Of a stretch of 64,000 bases of DNA, positions 51,790-61,082 are shown one piece after another. Both the position numbers and the translations under genes were made by a program. Origin of the DNA: Nocardia aurea (lineage in GTDB: Bacteria > Actinomycetota > Actinomycetes > Mycobacteriales > Mycobacteriaceae); the NCBI RefSeq assembly GCF_003123685.1, contig NZ_QCYJ01000103.1, positions 248,001 to 312,000 of the forward strand. The letters are read 5' to 3'. The notes under the pieces were generated by a model. It was not told where the DNA came from. It worked only from the letters and a program-made list of their open reading frames with translations, and did not search any database. Numbering within the stretch: position 1 is the stretch's first letter; every line of letters starts with the position of its first letter.

Positions 51790-53048
51790 GCGGGGTGCGC
51801 GACGGGCACGTCATCGTCGTCGATCTCGGATTCGGCGACGCGGGTAAGGGTGCGACCGTCGACTGGCTGTGTTCGCGCGAGGGCGGCGCACCGGTGTCGG
51901 CGGTCGTGCGATTCAACGGCGGCGCGCAGGCGGCGCACAATGTGATCGCCGAGGGCAGGCACCACACCTTCGCGCAGTTCGGATCCGGCACCTTCTCCGA
52001 CGTGCCGACCCTGCTGTCGCGGCACATGCTGGTCGAGCCCATCGCGTTGGCGGGCGAGGCGCGGCAGCTGGCGGCGCTCGGTGTGGTCGATCCGTTGCGA
52101 CTGATGCGGATCGACGGTCGCGCCCTGCTCACCACGCCCATTCATATCGCGGCGAACCGTGCGCGCGAGGACGCGAGGGGTTCTTCGCGCCACGGTTCCT
52201 GCGGACGCGGAATCGGCGAAACTGCCCGTTATGCCATGGAATTCGACGCACCCAGGGTCGAGGACTGCCTCCGCCCCTCGGTGCTGGCCGAGAAATTGCG
52301 GCTGCTGGCCGCGCACTACGGCCCGCTCATCGCGCCCGGCGCGCACCGGTACGAGCCGATCGCGGATCTGGTCGACATGTACCGGGAATTCGCCGCGGCC
52401 GTGCGCATCGTCGGCCCCGGCGAGCTCGCCGTCCTCGCGTCCCGAGGCAGGCTGATCTTCGAGGGCGCCCAGGGCGTACTACTCGACGAATGGCGCGGTT
52501 TCCATCCGCACACGACCTGGTCGACGGTGGAACCCGCCAACGCGCGCACACTCCTGGCCGAGATCGACGCCACGGCGTTCACCCTCGGTGTCACCAGGAC
52601 CTACGTCACCAGGCACGGCGCAGGTCCGTTCCCGACCGAAGATCCCGAGTTGCGCGTTCCCGAACCGCACAACACCCACGGCCCGTATCAGGGATCGTTC
52701 CGGCGCGGCCACGCCGACGCGCTGCTGTTGCGCTACGCCGTGGCCGCCTGCGGTGCTGTCGACGGATTGGCCGTCACCCATCTCGACGCCCCGGCGACGG
52801 TGCGCGCAGCGACGGCATACCGCACCGTCGACGGCGTACTCACCGACCTTCCGCCGAGCGCGGGCCGCGACCTGGACCGGCAGCGGCGACTGACCGAGCT
52901 GCTCTACGCGGCGGAACCGGTGCTCACCGAATTACCCGCCGACCGGGTCGGCTGGTTCCACGAACAGACGGGGGTGCCCGTCGTGCTGACATCCGACGGG
53001 GCGGACCGCGCCGCCCGTATCGCGACATCTGCTGTTTCCGTCCGCTGA
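51786..53048 (+). CDS. Adenylosuccinate synthetase paralogue with altered substrate loops
   Basis: 420 residues with the overall PurA fold. The GTPase loop GFGDAGKG (residues 15-22) keeps the catalytic Asp of GDEGKG, AAHNV keeps the catalytic His, and GRGIGETARY, FEGAQGVLLDEW and TRHGAGPFPTE are clear. The IMP/aspartate loop, usually GATTGRRRR, is replaced by HNTHGPYQGSFRRG, and the guanine-recognition TKLD reads THLD. It therefore probably ligates a different nucleotide or acceptor rather than making adenylosuccinate. The start is TTG 51786 overlapping the VWA stop, or GTG 51795. The housekeeping purA would be elsewhere. Confidence 0.85.
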   Translation: MSGVRDGHVIVVDLGFGDAGKGATVDWLCSREGGAPVSAVVRFNGGAQAAHNVIAEGRHHTFAQFGSGTFSDVPTLLSRHMLVEPIALAGEARQLAALGVVDPLRLMRIDGRALLTTPIHIAANRAREDARGSSRHGSCGRGIGETARYAMEFDAPRVEDCLRPSVLAEKLRLLAAHYGPLIAPGAHRYEPIADLVDMYREFAAAVRIVGPGELAVLASRGRLIFEGAQGVLLDEWRGFHPHTTWSTVEPANARTLLAEIDATAFTLGVTRTYVTRHGAGPFPTEDPELRVPEPHNTHGPYQGSFRRGHADALLLRYAVAACGAVDGLAVTHLDAPATVRAATAYRTVDGVLTDLPPSAGRDLDRQRRLTELLYAAEPVLTELPADRVGWFHEQTGVPVVLTSDGADRAARIATSAVSVR

Positions 53049-53091
53049 ATTCGGGCCGGAATTTCCCGGCGGTGATTGCGGTGGACAGATA

Positions 53092-53427
53092 GTGAATGGT
53101 TTCGCGTATTCGCTGTTCACGGAACTTTCGCGTGGCGACGGAGGTAAAATCGACACGGCGATTTCCACGAGTTGGCGGCTCGGCTGCACTCCCGCTGTCG
53201 GGCACGTGTTCGACACCCTGCGCGCAGCCGCGACAATCAATCAGCCCGAAGAAAGAATGTGCGCGGTGATATCGAGACATGTTCACAAGAACGACCTCGC
53301 GACCCGGCTGCGGAGCCCGGCCGAATCCGAACTCCGGATGCGAAACGATCTCGCGTGGATGAAAGAGGCGATGCGAATCCTGTTGGACGATCGCGGACTT
53401 CCGCATCCCGAGGACAAGAAGACCTGA
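53092..53427 (+). CDS. Small hypothetical protein
   Basis: 111 residues from GTG 53092 (or 57 from ATG 53257), without a membrane segment or known motif. The C-terminal half (LRMRNDLAWMKEAMRILLDDRGLPHP) looks like an amphipathic helix. Base composition is lower in GC than the neighbours. It lies 43 bases after the PurA-like gene and 65 before the NrtR-like gene, so it may belong to that group. It is a weakly supported gene. Confidence 0.45.
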   Translation: MNGFAYSLFTELSRGDGGKIDTAISTSWRLGCTPAVGHVFDTLRAAATINQPEERMCAVISRHVHKNDLATRLRSPAESELRMRNDLAWMKEAMRILLDDRGLPHPEDKKT

Positions 53428-53492
53428 CCCGACCGCGTCCGGCCGGGGGAGCCGGCGTCGCACGATGCGCGGATGCGGCAGGATAGTGCGCC

Positions 53493-54119
53493 GTGGAGCA
53501 ATCGGTGGTTTCGGTCGACGTGGTGACACTGCGCTTCTGGCCCGACGACCCCGGTGTGACGGTCGGTGTCGCCGCGCGCGAACACGAACCGTTCACCGGT
53601 GAGTTGGCGCTGCCCGGTGTGCTGCTCGGGCGCGGTGAACGGCTCGTGCTCGCGGCCCGGCGCGCGGTCAACACGAAATTGGGCGTCCCCGAGGCGGCGA
53701 TCGGCGCGGTCGGGCAGTTGGTGACCTTCGACGAACCCAACCGCGACCCGCGCGGGCCGACCCTGTCCATCGCCATGTGGGCGGTGGTCGGCATCCACGA
53801 AGGTCCGGCGCGGTGGGTGTCCTTCGACGACGTCCCGCCGCTGGCCTTCGATCACAATCGGATCGTGGAGGCGGCGCGCGGACATCTGTCACGTCTGCTC
53901 TGGAAGGATCTGCCGTTCACCAAGGCGCTCGCAGGTGCGGAATTCCCGGCCACGCGCGCCGTCGACATCAGTACCGCCCTGCTGGGCGCGCGCCCCGATC
54001 CGGCCAATCTGAACCGCACACTCGCGGCCATCCCCGGCCTGGAACGCACCACCGAACGCCGTCGCACCAAGGCCACCGGCCGTCCCGCCGCCGTCTGGGC
54101 GTTCGAATCGGCCGAATGA
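53493..54119 (+). CDS. NrtR-like regulator: degenerate NUDIX domain plus winged helix
   Basis: 208 residues. The N-terminal NUDIX fold has LALPGVLLGRGERLVLAARRAVNTKLGV where an active enzyme has REUXEEXGU; the catalytic Glu pair is replaced by Asn-Thr-Lys, so it should bind but not cleave its ligand. The C-terminal winged helix (LPFTKALAGAEF...DPANLNRTLAAIPGLERTTERRRTKATGRPAAVWAF) matches NrtR-type regulators, which sense ADP-ribose or related NAD metabolites. It lies downstream of the VWA and PurA-like genes and probably regulates them. The start is GTG 53493. Confidence 0.78.
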   Translation: MEQSVVSVDVVTLRFWPDDPGVTVGVAAREHEPFTGELALPGVLLGRGERLVLAARRAVNTKLGVPEAAIGAVGQLVTFDEPNRDPRGPTLSIAMWAVVGIHEGPARWVSFDDVPPLAFDHNRIVEAARGHLSRLLWKDLPFTKALAGAEFPATRAVDISTALLGARPDPANLNRTLAAIPGLERTTERRRTKATGRPAAVWAFESAE

Positions 54120-54128
54120 GGCTCCGCT

Positions 54129-54455
54129 TCAGCGCGGGGCGTACATGATCACCCCGACGCCCGCCAGACAGATCGCCGCGCCCAGGTAGTCCCAGCGATC
54201 CGGCTGGAATTTGTCGACCACCATGCCCCAGGCCAGCGAGCCCGCCACGAAGACGCCGCCGTAGGCCGCGAGGATGCGGCCGAAGTTCGGGTCGGGCTGG
54301 AACGTCGCCACGAAACCGTATGCGCCGAGCGCGATCACGCCCGCGGCGATCCACAGCGCGCCGCGATCCTCGCGCCACCCCTGCCACACCAGCCACGCGC
54401 CGCCGATCTCGGCGACGGCGGCCAGGGCGAACAGCAGGAGCGAGCGGACGATCAT
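54129..54455 (-). CDS. YnfA-family small membrane protein
   Basis: 108 residues with four membrane helices and the family pattern ALAAVAEIGGAWLVWQGWRE, GAYGFVATFQPDPNFGRILAAYGGVFVAGSLAWGMVVD, DYLGAAICLAGVGVIMYAPR. YnfA (UPF0060) proteins resemble small multidrug resistance transporters. It is convergent with the NrtR-like gene and divergent from the phosphatase. Confidence 0.92.
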   Translation of the reverse strand: MIVRSLLLFALAAVAEIGGAWLVWQGWREDRGALWIAAGVIALGAYGFVATFQPDPNFGRILAAYGGVFVAGSLAWGMVVDKFQPDRWDYLGAAICLAGVGVIMYAPR

Positions 54456-54507
54456 GCGCCGAAGCTACCGCAGTGCCGGGCACCGGCCGGGTACCCGCCG
54501 TTCACAC

Positions 54508-54540
54508 GCTATACGCCTGCTGTCGAACAGTATGTATAGC
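54508..54540. promoter_or_regulatory. 33-base imperfect dyad between ynfA-like and phosphatase genes
   Basis: GCTATAC (54508-54514) pairs with GTATAGC (54534-54540), and inside CTGT pairs with ACAG around CGA. Located between divergent genes, it could be an operator; hairpin termination is less likely because no transcript runs into it. Confidence 0.45.
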
Positions 54541-54667
54541 TCGAGGCTATCGAACGTTCAGGTGGCGTTCAGGGAGACGACCCGGCGTCGCGCGGGCGAT
54601 GAAACGTCGATGAACAGCGCGCCGACGGACTATCGGGGCGGTGCCCGAGGCCGGATCGTTCGGGGGT

Positions 54668-55615
54668 ATGAACCGGAGGCAGCTGCTTTCGACCACCGCC
54701 TTGACCGCGTGCGCGTTGCTCGGCACGGCCACCGGCGCCGCCGCGGCGCGCGGTACGACGAACAAAGTGGTGCTGATCGGTATCGACGGTGTGCGCTACG
54801 ACAGGATCGAGCGGGCCGAGGCCCCGAATCTGTTGCGGCTCAGTGCGCAAGGTCTGCTGAGCCGTAGTTCCCTCGCCCCGCACATCAGCGTCTCCGGCCC
54901 GTCGTGGGCCACCGTGCTGACCGGGGTGTGGGATCGCAAACACGGCATCACCGGCAATATCTTCGACGCGACGCCCTTCGCCCGATACCCCACCGTCTTC
55001 ACCCGACTCCAGCGCGCGAAACCCGCGCTGAAAACGCACTGCATCGCGACCTGGGAAATGATCGCGGTGATGGCGGGAAGCGGCGAGCCACGCGCCGATG
55101 TCGTCGTCACCACCGCCCCGGTCCCCGACGATCCGGACGAATCGAAGATCGATGCCGCCACCGCCGACGGCGTCGTCACCGCGATCACCCGATTCGGTCC
55201 CGATTTCTGCTTCACCCACCTCGACCAGGTCGATCACGCGGGGCATTACGCCGGAGGCGCCCGGTCCAGGAACTATCGCGCCGCCATCGAGCGGGTGGAC
55301 CGACTCGTCGGCCGTATCGTCGCCGCCGTCGACGCCCGCGCGGCGGCCGAACCGGGCGAGTCCTGGACGATCCTGGTCACCACCGACCACGGCCACACCG
55401 CGGAAGGTGGTCACGGGGGCATGTCGGCCGAGGAGACTGCGACTTTCGTCATCGCGCGCGGACCCGATTTCCCCGCGGGGGTCACCACCGACCGTTTCTG
55501 TCTGGCGGACCTGACGCCGACGGTATTGGACCTGCTCGGGGCCCCGCCCGACCCCGCCTCCGACGGGCGATCCATGCGCACCGCACCCTCCGAGCGACCG
55601 CTCGCGGGTCGCTAG
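54668..55615 (+). CDS. Secreted alkaline phosphatase-superfamily phosphodiesterase/phosphatase
   Basis: 315 residues with a Tat-like signal (MNRRQLLSTTALTACALLG...AAA). The mature part belongs to the nucleotide pyrophosphatase/phosphodiesterase branch: metal Asp in VVLIGIDGVRYDRIE, the nucleophile region SVSGPSWATVLTGVW, metal ligands in HLDQVDHAGHYAG and TTDHGHTAEGGHGG, and a C-terminal LADLTPTVLDLLGAPP. It should hydrolyse a phosphoester outside the membrane. The exact substrate is unknown. Confidence 0.87.
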   Translation: MNRRQLLSTTALTACALLGTATGAAAARGTTNKVVLIGIDGVRYDRIERAEAPNLLRLSAQGLLSRSSLAPHISVSGPSWATVLTGVWDRKHGITGNIFDATPFARYPTVFTRLQRAKPALKTHCIATWEMIAVMAGSGEPRADVVVTTAPVPDDPDESKIDAATADGVVTAITRFGPDFCFTHLDQVDHAGHYAGGARSRNYRAAIERVDRLVGRIVAAVDARAAAEPGESWTILVTTDHGHTAEGGHGGMSAEETATFVIARGPDFPAGVTTDRFCLADLTPTVLDLLGAPPDPASDGRSMRTAPSERPLAGR

Positions 55616-55732
55616 TTCCACGCTCCCGCAACCGCACGCCCACGGATGTCGGCGTGCGGGACTAAAGTTGTGGTCTGGGCGGTTGCGGCGGTCCGATAGG
55701 GTGATCCGACCGCGGCGTGGAGAGGTGGTGGC

Positions 55733-58138
55733 ATGACGCAACATCTGGACGAGGCGAATGTCGAGCAATCGGCGGCATCGGCCCCGTCGCAGGAGGGGAC
55801 CCCGGCGACGTCCGAGACCGCTTCCGCGCCCCGTCCGACGCCGAACGCCCCGGCCCGCCCACAGGGCGCGTCGGCGGCCGTCCCCACCTCGGCCTCGCGC
55901 CGGGTCCGCGCCAGACTCGCCCGCCGGATGACCGGTCAGCGCGGCATCGCCGCGGTCAAACCGGTACTCGAACCGCTGGCGACGGTGCATCGCGAGCTGT
56001 ACCCGAAGGCTAATCTGACGCTGTTGCAGAACGCGTTCGACGTGGCCGACGAGCGCCACGCGCACCAGTTCCGCAAGTCCGGCGACCCGTACATCACCCA
56101 CCCGCTCGCGGTGGCCAATATCCTCGCCGAACTGGGCATGGACACCACGACGCTGGTCGCGGCGCTGCTGCACGACACCGTCGAGGACACCGGATACTCC
56201 CTCGAACAGCTGACCACCGATTTCGGTCAGGAGGTGGCGCATCTGGTCGACGGCGTCACCAAACTCGACAAGGTCAACCTCGGCGCGGCCGCCGAGGCCG
56301 AGACCATCCGCAAGATGATCATCGCGATGGCGCGCGATCCCCGCGTGCTGGTGATCAAGGTCGCCGATCGCCTGCACAACATGCGCACCATGCGGTTCCT
56401 GCCGCCGGAGAAGCAGGCCAAGAAGGCCAAGGAGACGCTGGAGGTCATCGCCCCGCTGGCACACCGCCTGGGTATGGCGACCGTCAAATGGGAGCTGGAG
56501 GATCTCGCGTTCGCGATCCTGCACCCGAAGAAGTACGACGAGATCGTGCGCCTGGTCGCCGACCGCGCGCCCTCGCGCGACACCTATCTGGCCAAGGTGC
56601 GCGCCGAGATCGTGAATACTCTTGCGGCGTCACGGATCGACGCGATCGTCGAGGGCAGGCCGAAGCACTACTGGTCGATCTATCAGAAGATGATCGTCAA
56701 GGGTAAGGATTTCGATGACATCCACGACCTGGTCGGCATCCGCATCCTGTGCGACGAGGTCCGCGACTGCTACGCCGCGGTCGGTGTCGTGCATTCGCTG
56801 TGGCAGCCGATGGCGGGCCGGTTCAAGGATTACATCGCCCAGCCGCGCTACGGCGTCTACCAGTCGTTGCACACCACCGTGGTCGGCCCGGACGGTAAAC
56901 CGCTCGAGGTGCAGATCCGCACCCAGGACATGCACCGCACCGCCGAATTCGGCATCGCCGCGCACTGGCGGTACAAGGAGACCAAGGGCAAGCACACCAC
57001 CGACAGCACCGAGGTCGACGATATGGCGTGGATGCGCCAGCTCCTCGACTGGCAGCGTGAGGCCGCCGACCCGGCGGAATTCCTGGAATCGCTGCGCTTC
57101 GACCTGAGATCGCCGGAGATCTTCGTCTTCACCCCCAAGGGCGATGTCATCACGTTGCCGCAGAAGTCGACCCCGGTCGATTTCGCCTACGCCGTGCACA
57201 CCGAGGTCGGGCACAAATGCATCGGCGCCAGGGTCAACGGGCGGCTCGTCGCGCTGGAACGTCAGCTGGAGAACGGTGAAGTGGTCGAGGTCTTCACCTC
57301 GAAGGCGCAGAACGCGGGCCCGAGCCGGGATTGGCAGAACTTCGTCGTCTCCCCGCGCGCCAAGGCCAAGATCCGGCAGTGGTTCGCCAAGGAGCGTCGC
57401 GAAGAGGCCCTGGAGAGCGGTAAGGAGCAGATCTCCAAAGAGGTCCGCCGCGTCGGTCTGCCTCTGCAACGGCTGATGAGCGTGGACGCGATGACCGCGG
57501 TCGCCCACGAACTGCACTACACCGACATCTCCACTCTCTACACCGCGGTCGGCGAGCACCAGGTCTCCGCGCACCACGTCGTGCAGCGGCTGATGGCCCA
57601 ACTCGGCGGCATCGGTGACGTGGAGAACGAACTCGCCGAACGCTCGACGCCGTCGAGTACCCCGTCACGCCAGCGCACCACCGGCGACGCGGGCGTACTC
57701 ATCCCCGGCGCCACCGGAACCGTGGCCAAACTGGCGAAATGCTGCACGCCGGTGCCGGGCGACGAGATCATGGGCTTCGTGACGCGGGGCGGCGCGGTCA
57801 GCGTGCACCGCACCGACTGCACCAACGCGGGCTCGCTGCAATCGCAGGCCGAACGGATCATCGAGGTGGAATGGGCGCCGTCGCCGTCCTCGGTCTTCCT
57901 GGTCGCCATCCAGATCGAGGCGCTGGACCGTACCCGGCTGCTGTCCGATGTCACCAAGGTGCTCGCGGACGAGAAGGTCAACATCCTGTCCGCGGCGGTC
58001 ACCACGCACGGCGATCGGGTCGCGATCAGCAAGTTCACCTTCGAGATGGGCGATCCGAAACATCTGGGTCACCTGCTCAATGTGGTGCGCAACGTGGAGG
58101 GCGTCTACGACGTCTACCGCGTCACCTCGGCATCCTGA
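55733..58138 (+). CDS. rel: Bifunctional (p)ppGpp synthetase/hydrolase Rel
   Basis: 801 residues. A disordered N-terminus of about 85 residues is longer than usual. The HD hydrolase domain follows (DPYITHPLAVANILAELG, ALLHDTVEDTG), then the synthetase (KHYWSIYQKMIVKGKDFDDIHDLVGIRI, YGVYQSLHTTVVGPDGKPLEVQIRT), TGS (IFVFTPKGDVITLPQKSTPVDFAYAVH), a zinc-finger-like CCTPVPGDEI segment and a C-terminal ACT domain. It controls the stringent response. In M. tuberculosis it follows apt directly; here about 8 kb intervenes. Confidence 0.96.
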   Translation: MTQHLDEANVEQSAASAPSQEGTPATSETASAPRPTPNAPARPQGASAAVPTSASRRVRARLARRMTGQRGIAAVKPVLEPLATVHRELYPKANLTLLQNAFDVADERHAHQFRKSGDPYITHPLAVANILAELGMDTTTLVAALLHDTVEDTGYSLEQLTTDFGQEVAHLVDGVTKLDKVNLGAAAEAETIRKMIIAMARDPRVLVIKVADRLHNMRTMRFLPPEKQAKKAKETLEVIAPLAHRLGMATVKWELEDLAFAILHPKKYDEIVRLVADRAPSRDTYLAKVRAEIVNTLAASRIDAIVEGRPKHYWSIYQKMIVKGKDFDDIHDLVGIRILCDEVRDCYAAVGVVHSLWQPMAGRFKDYIAQPRYGVYQSLHTTVVGPDGKPLEVQIRTQDMHRTAEFGIAAHWRYKETKGKHTTDSTEVDDMAWMRQLLDWQREAADPAEFLESLRFDLRSPEIFVFTPKGDVITLPQKSTPVDFAYAVHTEVGHKCIGARVNGRLVALERQLENGEVVEVFTSKAQNAGPSRDWQNFVVSPRAKAKIRQWFAKERREEALESGKEQISKEVRRVGLPLQRLMSVDAMTAVAHELHYTDISTLYTAVGEHQVSAHHVVQRLMAQLGGIGDVENELAERSTPSSTPSRQRTTGDAGVLIPGATGTVAKLAKCCTPVPGDEIMGFVTRGGAVSVHRTDCTNAGSLQSQAERIIEVEWAPSPSSVFLVAIQIEALDRTRLLSDVTKVLADEKVNILSAAVTTHGDRVAISKFTFEMGDPKHLGHLLNVVRNVEGVYDVYRVTSAS

Positions 58139-58163
58139 TCGGTTTCCTCCGTCGGAACCGCAT

Positions 58164-58193
58164 ATCGGCCGCTCCGTATCCGGGGCGGCCGAT
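58164..58193 (+). terminator. Terminator after rel
   Basis: ATCGGCCGC (58164-58172) pairs perfectly with GCGGCCGAT (58185-58193) across 12 bases, 25 bases after the rel stop. The rest of the gap to 58424 is non-coding and probably holds the cutinase promoter. Confidence 0.7.
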
Positions 58194-58424
58194 TTCGCGC
58201 GATCCGTGTCGGATCCGCCGCGGGCGTCCGCTCGCGACAGGTATCGACCGGTCGTAAACTTGCCGACACTACACCGATGCCACGCCGTCGCGCGATAAGT
58301 GCGGCACGGCGATTCGCGAAAACTTTTCGCTGCTTCGCCAGTCATAGCCGGAATCTGTTACCGTCTTAGGGGTTTCATGGCGTTGAAGTTGGCTGCGGCA
58401 ACACGAGATTGATTGTGGTTCGCT

Positions 58425-60056
58425 ATGACTGGGTATACGGCAAGGACATCGGGGATGCTGCTCGCACTCGCCGTCGCCTCGGCGTTCGTACCCGCCGGTT
58501 CCGCGGCCGCCGACCCGTCGAATCCCGTTGGGCCGCTGACGGATCTGTCGATCCGCACCTGCCCCGCACTGTTCGCCCTCGGTGTCCAGGGCACCGGAGA
58601 ATCCTCTCCCGACGCCGCGCCGACCACCGACACCGGCATGCTCTCGACGGTGTTCAGCCCCATGATGGCCGCGGCGGCCGAACCGGGACTCGTCGACCGC
58701 GCCTACGTCCCCTACGAATCCGCGTTCGGGGGTATCGACGCCAAACGCGCCACCCCGTATACGGAATCGGTGGCCACCGGACTCGTCCGGTTGCGGACGA
58801 TGGCCGCGCAGGTCGCGAGCCGATGCGCCGACACCAGATTCGCGCTCGTCGGATATTCGCAGGGCGCTCATGTCGTCTCGATGTTCGCGCAGGAGATCGG
58901 CAAGGGGTCAGGGGTGATCCCGGCCGAGAAGGTCGCCGCGGTCGCGCTGTTCGCCGATCCGACCCGCAACCCCGGCGCCCCGCTGTTCCCCGGCGCTCCG
59001 GGCCGACAGACCCCCGAACCGGCGCCCGGTACCAGCGGTGCGCGGGTCGCCGAGGTGGCCGCGCTGCCGCTGACGCCCGCCGACGGCGGCGGCATCGGCC
59101 CGGAGCGGGACCGGGCGACCGATTTCGCCGCACTCACCGGACGGGTCGCGAGTTTCTGTGCCGCAGGCGATTTGGCGTGCGACGCGCCGAGCGGCGCGCC
59201 GGTGTTGCGTGCAGTCGCCAATGTCGCCGGACAGGCCACACTCAGCGGCGGCGACCCGATCGCCTCGCTGATGTCGATCTCGCAGGCACTCGCCTACACC
59301 TCCATCAAGACGGTCACCGAGGTCGCCACCGAGGACGTCCAGGGCACCTCGCTGACGAATCTGTCCATCGCGCCGAAGAAGTCGATCTCCCAGCGCATCG
59401 CCGACGCCTCCGATCCGCGCGCGCCGATCGATCTCGCGGGCGCGGTCCAGGCACTGCTGAGGGTCGGAATGATCGGACTGAACGCGGTGGCGAGCGTCGT
59501 GCGCACGGTGCTGAGCCCCGCCGCGATCTCGGAATTGGCCACCGCCGGTTTGTCGGATCCGGTCGCGGGACTGCTGCGCCTCGGCACCCGGCTCGCGGGC
59601 GCGATACCCCAACTGGTTCCGCCGACGACGGTGTCGCGCCTGGTCGCGCAGTCCTACGACGCCGTCGTGCAGAACATCACCGACAACAGGGAACTGCTCG
59701 ATCTCACCACCTGGGTGCGGTACTGGGACACCGTGCGTACCCACGGCGCCTACGGCACCGCGGCGGTGGCGGCCAACGGTGACGCGCCCACCCGCTACGT
59801 CGCGGACTGGCTGGCCGCGCTGGCGCGCGATCTCGCCGAGCGGTTCGGGCAGGGTGCCGCCGCTCAGGGTAGCAAGCCGGGACCCGGATTCTTCGGCAAC
59901 AGTTCCGGCGCGTCGACTACGCCGAATTCCTCCGGTACGGGACAATTTCCGTTCGGGACAGGAGCCGATGGCGCCTCATCCGGCGGCGCGACCTCGATTC
60001 CGCCCACCGAGCGACCCGGAACCACCAACACCGCCTACCCGTTCTCCACGAACTGA
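58425..60056 (+). CDS. Secreted cutinase-family serine esterase with long C-terminal extension
   Basis: 543 residues with a signal peptide (LALAVASAFVPAGSAAA). The cutinase domain (about 30-240) has CPALFALGVQGTGES, the nucleophile elbow GYSQGAHVVS, an Asp in FADPTRNP and the late GDLACD segment, i.e. the cutinase disulfide and Asp-His region. A roughly 300-residue C-terminal part of unknown fold follows, ending in a Ser/Gly/Thr/Pro-rich tail. Related actinobacterial proteins are lipases or esterases of the cell envelope. The start could also be TTG 58413; no good ribosome site is visible for either. Confidence 0.85.
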   Translation: MTGYTARTSGMLLALAVASAFVPAGSAAADPSNPVGPLTDLSIRTCPALFALGVQGTGESSPDAAPTTDTGMLSTVFSPMMAAAAEPGLVDRAYVPYESAFGGIDAKRATPYTESVATGLVRLRTMAAQVASRCADTRFALVGYSQGAHVVSMFAQEIGKGSGVIPAEKVAAVALFADPTRNPGAPLFPGAPGRQTPEPAPGTSGARVAEVAALPLTPADGGGIGPERDRATDFAALTGRVASFCAAGDLACDAPSGAPVLRAVANVAGQATLSGGDPIASLMSISQALAYTSIKTVTEVATEDVQGTSLTNLSIAPKKSISQRIADASDPRAPIDLAGAVQALLRVGMIGLNAVASVVRTVLSPAAISELATAGLSDPVAGLLRLGTRLAGAIPQLVPPTTVSRLVAQSYDAVVQNITDNRELLDLTTWVRYWDTVRTHGAYGTAAVAANGDAPTRYVADWLAALARDLAERFGQGAAAQGSKPGPGFFGNSSGASTTPNSSGTGQFPFGTGADGASSGGATSIPPTERPGTTNTAYPFSTN

Positions 60057-60112
60057 TCGCCGAGAGGTCCGACGATGCGACGCTACGTGCCCTGCGCTGC
60101 GGGAATGGGGGA

Positions 60113-61066
60113 ATGTTGAACTCGTACAAAGATCTTTCGCGCTGGTACGGCGCGCTCGAACCGGACGCGGCGACCTCCGCTCCGGTGGCCGGGGACGACG
60201 CGATCGCGGAGCCGACGAACGAGGACGAACGCGCCGCGCGCTTCCCGGACTACATCCGCGAAGAGGATCCGGAGGAGGCACGCGCCAAGGCCGAGGTCCC
60301 AACGGATCTGCCCGCGCGGCGCAGTGAGTTCATCGGTGGCTGGTCGGACTGGGTGGCCGACGACCACGCGCCGGGGCCCGACGACGACTACGACCCACGC
60401 TCCGGTGTCGCCGTGCGCTTCCCCTGGCCCGACGACGACGATGTCGACGACGAGCCGAGCGAGGAACCGCCGTCGCCGCGAAACCGCTCGGCTCCGGCGT
60501 TGCGCGTCGCGGCCAAACAGCATCCGGCCACCCGGCGCGCGCGGGTGATTCTGGTCCTGATCGTCGCCGTGCTGATGCTGATCGCGGCGGGCGTCGGCGC
60601 GCTGTGGCTGGTGCAGATGTCGGGGCAGCGCGGCGCCGCGGGTACCGCGCCCGCGTCGATGCAGTTCACCGCGGGCAGCGCGCGTTCCGGTGGTCCGGCC
60701 GACTGCCCCACCGAACACGGTGTGAGCGTGCTGCGCAGCGCGGAGGCGGGCAGCACCGATTCCGGGCCGGATGTGGTGCTCGCCTTCCAATACGCCTACT
60801 ACGTCGCGCGTTCGGGCGAACAGGTGCGCGCCGTCGTCGCGCCCGAGGCGTCGATCTCGTCCCCGGAGGTGATCCAGCGCGGGATCGACACCGTTCCCGA
60901 GGGCACCACGCATTGCGTGCGGGTCGTCACGGTCACCGAGAACAGGTATTCGGTGGAGGTCACCGAATACCGGCCCGGTGGTGTGCCCGCCACGTACAAC
61001 AAGCAGATGGTCACCACCGCGGTGATCGGCGGTCGCACCCTCATCACGGGTATCGCGGCCGGATGA
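60113..61066 (+). CDS. Bitopic membrane protein, first gene of a secretion-like cluster
   Basis: 317 residues. A highly acidic cytoplasmic part of about 140 residues precedes one membrane helix (VILVLIVAVLMLIAAGVGALWLV, near 145-167). The outer domain has two cysteines and a VLAFQYAYYVARSGEQVRAVVAPEA...GTTHCVRVVTVTENRYSVEVTEY segment resembling an NTF2/VirB8-like fold. It starts a run of seven same-strand genes with very short gaps. The role is inferred from position only. Confidence 0.7.
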   Translation: MLNSYKDLSRWYGALEPDAATSAPVAGDDAIAEPTNEDERAARFPDYIREEDPEEARAKAEVPTDLPARRSEFIGGWSDWVADDHAPGPDDDYDPRSGVAVRFPWPDDDDVDDEPSEEPPSPRNRSAPALRVAAKQHPATRRARVILVLIVAVLMLIAAGVGALWLVQMSGQRGAAGTAPASMQFTAGSARSGGPADCPTEHGVSVLRSAEAGSTDSGPDVVLAFQYAYYVARSGEQVRAVVAPEASISSPEVIQRGIDTVPEGTTHCVRVVTVTENRYSVEVTEYRPGGVPATYNKQMVTTAVIGGRTLITGIAAG

Positions 61067-61082
61067 AGGAGAGCTGAGCACG

